Shown piece after piece: positions 23,752-27,581 of a stretch of 27,581 bases of DNA; position 1 is the stretch's first letter; each line of letters begins with the position of its first letter. Below the pieces are notes generated by a model. It searched no databases, was not told the DNA's origin, and saw nothing but the letters and a program-made list of their open reading frames with translations. The position numbers were made by a program, and so were the translations under genes. This DNA is from Paramecium octaurelia (taxonomy: Eukaryota; Ciliophora; Oligohymenophorea; Peniculida; Parameciidae), in assembly GCA_905182995.1 (NCBI GenBank), contig CAJJDP010000143.1, forward strand, positions 254,428 to 282,008, written 5' to 3'.

Positions 23752-25323
23752 CTTTTGATTCAAATATTGTTAAATTTATTAGTTCAGAAGTTTAAGTTTG
23801 GATAGGGTTTGTTCAAATTGGTCTTATGTCTATTGGAATTACAGCGCCATTGACTAAATATGTCTCAGAAATTAAGTATAAAATAAATTAGCTAATAGAA
23901 AAATGGAAGTAAGAAAAAATCAAAAAACTAGAAAAACAGAGTCAAACTACAAATTTATTTATTTGAATGAAATTTATAGTATTCACAACACTACTAATTT
24001 TAAGACTCTAATTTCATATTTCATATTTCATATATTTAATATTAACTGAGTTAATTTTTACTTATAAATATTATATGATTATTCAGCAAGCTATTTATTT
24101 AAAGATATTAACTTGTTGTGAACAAAATATCCATCTTTATTTTTGTAATATATAATTAAGTAATTTAAAAATCAATTTGATATAGTGAACACATCTCATT
24201 CTTTAAATAATCTTATTATCTAATAAATATTATTATTCATTATGCTTATAAAATCAATTCAAGTATTAATTCAAAAGTATACTCATTTGAAAATATACTC
24301 TTTATTGATTTTCATTTAGATAATTTGAATTTATACTTTTACTTGCATCAACGACACAATGATTTAGATGTGATTTTAAGGAATGACCACTAATTATCAA
24401 AGCCTAATAGTGAAGAGCCAAATAAAATCCTTCTTGAATAGACTCTTAGTGTAAAGGCAGTCACTATCTATAAGATCATATTTTTTTATTCAACTTCAAA
24501 TTTGAGATGATAATCTTTGAGATCTAATCTGTTTGCCTAAGCAATAATTTAAAGCATAACACTTTTTTTCTTTATAAACCGTACTTTCAGCGGAGCCACC
24601 TAATTAAAATGTGGTTAATGAAAGAAAACCACGGTGAGTCAATCAAAATATTACCCTAAAAAGTTTACTAATGTTATAATAAACTTCTCATTATCATTAA
24701 GACAACTATAAGTAAGAATAGAAGAACTCTAAAGTATAAAAGCGTCACCCCTATTCAGTTCTAATTCCTGCAAATCAGAATATTTATTCCTCACATTATC
24801 CAGTAGTTTGATATCTCAATATCTACATTAAACGATAATATCCAATTTGCAACTATTTAAATAGTTGTGATGGGGCATACATTTGCATACTCAAATACTT
24901 CCAAAACCTTATGAAATCTTCGGATTGAAAAAGGATCGCTGATTCTTTGGCCTATCTGTGATAATCTTCTTTATGATTTTTCTATTCGATCTACAAATAA
25001 AATGTTTCCAGTAAGGAACCTTAATGTAGTCATTTAGAAAAAAGACATCTCTTTCATTATCGGATCATATTTGTAGATTCATTTTCTAAAGAGTATAATT
25101 TTCCTTTTGCAAAAATGCCTTCTGTCTAAACTCTTTTTTGGAATTTCAACAATTTCCTTTCTTCTTACCATATTATTTACATTTGATAAAGAATGCATAC
25201 TTTTGAGCTCCAAAATTAACGAATCAAAATTTTGGGTAGACCTAATCAATTTTTCATATTCCTGGGTCTCCTTTTTGTAGGGGATGATTTTTGATATATA
25301 AGATTTGCAAGTGCTTGAGATAT
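23752..25323. repeat. Right copy of the 1572-bp direct duplication
   Basis: This is the partner of 22179-23750. It begins inside the coding sequence of the CDDGN-repeat gene, so 23752-23966 is a spurious second copy of that gene's 3' end including its TGA. The unique sequence continues after 25323. Confidence 0.97.
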
Positions 25324-25535
25324 AGATGAAAATTCGTGGAAAATTACGCAATCAGAAATAAATTCTAAGAATCAAAACTCTATAATTAATTCACAGTCAA
25401 ATATAATAAGGGATTTTCATAGACGAGTAATAAATCATTTATAAGTTAATTTTTGCCAAGTAATTATTTCAATAAATATTTCTAGACATACCTTAAAATT
25501 TTATTTGACAAAATCAAGCTTGGTTATCTTTAGAT
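24348..25535 (-). CDS. Probable bottom-strand coding region with broken or unresolved frames
   Basis: The bottom strand is purine-rich and has long coding-like stretches: one frame from 25535, which a 34-nt GTAATT...CAAG intron (about 25314-25347) would join to KKETQEYEKLIRSTQNFDSL; then NERDVFFLNDYIKVPYWKHF (about 25055-24995), QMYAPSQLFKQLQIGYY (about 24885-24840), KYSDLQELELNRGDAF (about 24780-24740) and LDLKDYHLKFEVEQKNMIL. All three bottom-strand frames carry a TGA between 25081 and 25054, with no GT available for an intron there. Another in-frame TGA lies at 24641-24639. Either two genes meet here, or this is a pseudogene, or the sequence has errors. The top strand is also open for about 200 codons in one frame (from about 24915 to about 25505), which cannot be excluded. 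No family was recognised. Confidence 0.3.
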
Positions 25536-25736
25536 TCAGAAATAAAGAATTTTTCAATTAAACTAATAAAATTTTAGACAGCTTAATAGAAATTATTTAT
25601 ACTGATTTATGAAACAAAAATTTGAAATTCTAAACAAGTAATATTTCAACAACAAATATTCTTATTAACTTTAAATATAATTACTATCTATAATTAAAAA
25701 ATTTTCAGTAAATTTAAAGTTTACATATCTTTCTTT

Positions 25737-25958
25737 TCACAAGAATTTAGATGATTTAAAATAAAAATGCAGACTCAATGGTTTTTCAAAGTATAAGCTA
25801 TATTATTTGCAAGGAAGGATGACTAAGTTTTCAAATTTTCTACCCAATTTGCATCGGCTCTCCTAATCCCTATACAATATTTTGCATTTTCTAATTGCAC
25901 CTTAATACTATATTTTAGTTAGTAGGTAAATAGTTATGTTACTAGACCGTCTTAATTA
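25737..25958 (-). CDS. Possible short bottom-strand gene or 3' exon (hypothetical)
   Basis: A 74-codon frame with no TGA ends at 25739-25737. It reads GAIRKCKILYRDQESRCKLG then FENLVILPCKQYSLYFEKPL, which is basic and coding-like. It has no ATG at its 5' end, so it would need an upstream exon. A possible acceptor is the ATAG near 25911. The function is unknown. Confidence 0.25.
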
Positions 25959-26175
25959 TCAATATATATAATGATTGTTATAAATTTGATTATCCTAGGT
26001 TAGTTGATTATAAAATAATTTTTTTACCTTATGAAAGTAATCCTAATTTTTTTTTTAAAAATCTTTTTTCATAAATACAACAAACATTTTTCTTTGACCT
26101 AATAAATTATTTCTTTTTTCCACTAATTTTTGTGAAATCCTGCATTAGTTATAAAGAGAGATCCATTCTAAAAAG
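25959..26175. other. AT-homopolymer spacer downstream of the 258-aa gene
   Basis: Runs of T (near 26020 and 26049-26056) and A/T blocks. No gene was seen. It lies 3' of the bottom-strand gene ending at 26176. Confidence 0.4.
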
Positions 26176-27003
26176 TCACGGATGAACTTTTTTGCCTATC
26201 CTATCATATCCACTAACATAATCATATTGGTACGATTATTAAAGTTATTTGGATAGATTGTTATAATCACACATGATTTGAATACTAGAAAATGTCAATG
26301 CCTTGCAATAATTCAATGCAAAGATTTAGCACATAGTCTTCAGATACAAAGATAAAGAATGTCTAGAGTACAGTGCAATCTAATCTTAAATTAAGATTCT
26401 ATCTGCCATCAATTTTAATTCTAATTTTTAGGAGTTCATTTCTGTTTTTGGGAGAGAGCGATTCTTCAATTTATTCTCTTCACAAGGATGTGAAATAACA
26501 AGTATAGCGAGATTTATGAATATTTTAGTTATCTGCACATATTCACTACAAAAAGCGTTGCAAACTAAAACACTGACCCAACAATATATAGAAGACTATT
26601 AAAATACATGCTTTCTGTTACAAATTTTATTCTTCTTTCAAAAAATGTACTTCTAGATTTTAAGTAGCTAGAGCAAATGTATTCTTCAAGTTGTTATTCC
26701 CCGTTTTTGAGAATATATGAAATTCCTGTTTTTGGATGATGTTTCTGTGTAGGCTTCTGATGCTTCTGCACTGTATGTGCGAATGATTGCTCATTCTATT
26801 ACGAATCATTCCATACTTTTCTTTGGTTCCTGATTGCCAATTTTCAGTATTTACCATATTCTTAAACACTTGTTATCTTATCTTTAGATCCATTTTGTAC
26901 TGCTATCTCTTCCAATTTCTTGTTTAATAATTATAAAACAATTTAACACATCAACGGCTGCAGTAATTACAGAAGAAAATATTAAAAAATATTGCCTTAA
27001 CAT
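26176..27003 (-). CDS. Hypothetical 258-aa protein, three exons
   Basis: ATG 27003-27001, TGA 26178-26176. Exons 27003-26855, 26829-26572 and 26545-26176 total 777 nt and keep one frame across two small introns of 25 and 26 nt. The product starts MLRQYFLIFSSVITAAVDVL, a hydrophobic stretch that could be a signal anchor. A His/Lys/Gln-rich linker follows (VQKHQKPTQKHHPKTGISYI), then a charged helical part (NGEQQLEEYI, FFERRIKFVTESMYF), a second hydrophobic stretch (KIFINLAILVIS) and a Leu/Lys-rich helical C-terminus. I recognise no catalytic motif or family; it may be a small membrane-associated protein. The exact length divisibility and the coding-like composition in all exons support the model. 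The first intron's bounds are firmer than the second's, where 26 nt was preferred over a 32-nt alternative. Confidence 0.6.
26546..26571 (-). other. 26-nt intron 2 of the 258-aa gene
   Basis: On the bottom strand it starts GTTTTA and ends GTAG. Without it the frame stops at 26468-26466. With it the frame continues for about 120 more residues. Confidence 0.5.
26830..26854 (-). other. 25-nt intron 1 of the 258-aa gene
   Basis: On the bottom strand it starts GTAAAT and ends TCAG. It is required to keep the downstream frame open, because the unspliced frame meets TGA shortly after. Confidence 0.6.
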
Positions 27004-27079
27004 TTATCAAATGAACGAGAAAGATTTATCCTCCAATCAATGGATCGCATTTTGATATAAAGTCATCTCCACTCAAGTC

Positions 27080-27420
27080 ATCAGTAAATATTTGGTGATT
27101 TATATTGATGTGAAATGTTACTAAAAGGAATTTAATTTTTATATAATGCAAAAATTAGGTATTATGATGAAAGTTCTTATTCAGTTTATTTCTCTTCAAA
27201 TGGTATTACTTTTGCATTTAGTAAAATTGAATATCACTTGATTAGATTATGAAATGTTACTGATTGTTTTAATGCAATTGATATCTACATGGTATTACAT
27301 AAATTATAGAGGTTAAGAACAGTTAAATAAAAAACAATTAGGATGATCATGATGATTGTATAAATAGAAGATATACATATCTTCATTTGGTATTGCATTC
27401 ACATTTGTAATTAGTAACTC
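27080..27420 (+). pseudogene. Possible decayed WD40-repeat fragments
   Basis: Near 27185-27250 the top strand reads SVYFSSNGITFAF then HLIRL, TGA, NVT. This resembles the WD40 pattern (SPDG..LAS ... IRLWDVKTG) with the Trp codon TGG changed to the stop TGA. The string TGAAATGTTACT occurs at both 27111 and 27250. Variants of TTCAAATGGTATTAC recur near 27194, 27286 and 27381. Frames shift between them and TGAs are frequent, so if the family is right this is a degraded remnant. The unit spacing is irregular and unlike intact 126-nt WD units. Confidence 0.28.
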
Positions 27421-27581
27421 CCTTAGATTTATAAAAATAATTAATTTTTTTATTTACCCCATTCTTTAAGATTCATTTTATTGCAGTTCAATTACCTTTT
27501 TTCATTAAATATAGTGCCCAGCTAGGATTTGTTTTTTGAAACTGAACTCACAGGTTATGGAATATTTTCCTTATCTTTACT
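27421..27581. other. AT-rich right edge, nothing recognised
   Basis: No gene, RNA or repeat could be supported in the last 160 bases. The region upstream of the gene starting at 27003 (27004-27080) also shows no clear motif. Confidence 0.3.

Noticed and set aside
1..27581. tRNA, rRNA, CRISPR arrays, transposases, bacterial-type operons
   Set aside because: None could be recognised by eye. The genetic code and introns indicate a ciliate nuclear genome, where bacterial features are not expected.

Overview
The window looks like macronuclear (somatic) DNA of a ciliate, most likely Paramecium or a close relative. It is very AT-rich. The two best-supported genes stay open for kilobases only if TAA and TAG are read as glutamine and TGA is the sole stop. 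Their few introns are tiny (22-29 nt, GT...AG, usually GTA...TAG). No telomere repeat, rRNA, tRNA or CRISPR array was recognised. Assigning the genus from intron size and code is inference.

Layout. At 1-2182 there are weakly supported genes: a bottom-strand start running off the left edge, a top-strand gene (575-1218), and a bottom-strand gene (1566-1072) that converges on it. At 2183-14954 (+) lies a giant six-exon gene. Its protein has an N-terminal laminin-G/concanavalin-like domain, an enormous Cys-rich furin/EGF-like repeat array, a REJ-like Ser/Thr/Asn-rich part, one EGF-like module, a GPS-like Cys motif, and several membrane segments near the C-terminus, an architecture recalling polycystin-1 and adhesion-type receptors. 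At 14957-15554 there is probable coding sequence without a clean model. At 18200-22393 (+) lies a second large surface protein: signal peptide, a conserved N-terminal beta-rich region, Cys-rich repeats of the CDDGN type, and a multi-pass C-terminal membrane region. From 22.4 to 26.0 kb there is low-confidence bottom-strand coding sequence. At 27003-26176 (-) a three-exon gene for a 258-residue protein is well supported. At 27.1-27.4 kb there are decayed fragments that look like WD40 repeats.

The most important structural fact is that three long direct repeats (1958, 2096 and 1572 bp) each meet at a single N (10067, 17165, 23751). In each case the sequence left of the N is repeated almost exactly right of it. 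This is what is expected when overlapping contig ends were scaffolded instead of merged. If so, about 5.6 kb of the window is artificial. The giant gene then contains 653 codons twice, the second gene has a spurious truncated 5' copy at 16103-17164, and its 3' end is spuriously repeated at 23752-23966.

Together the two large genes encode Cys-rich membrane proteins on the same strand, consistent with a cluster of ciliate cell-surface genes. No operon, mobile element or defence system is visible. Gene models other than the two large genes and the 258-residue gene are tentative, because with only one stop codon AT-rich DNA is open by chance in many frames.
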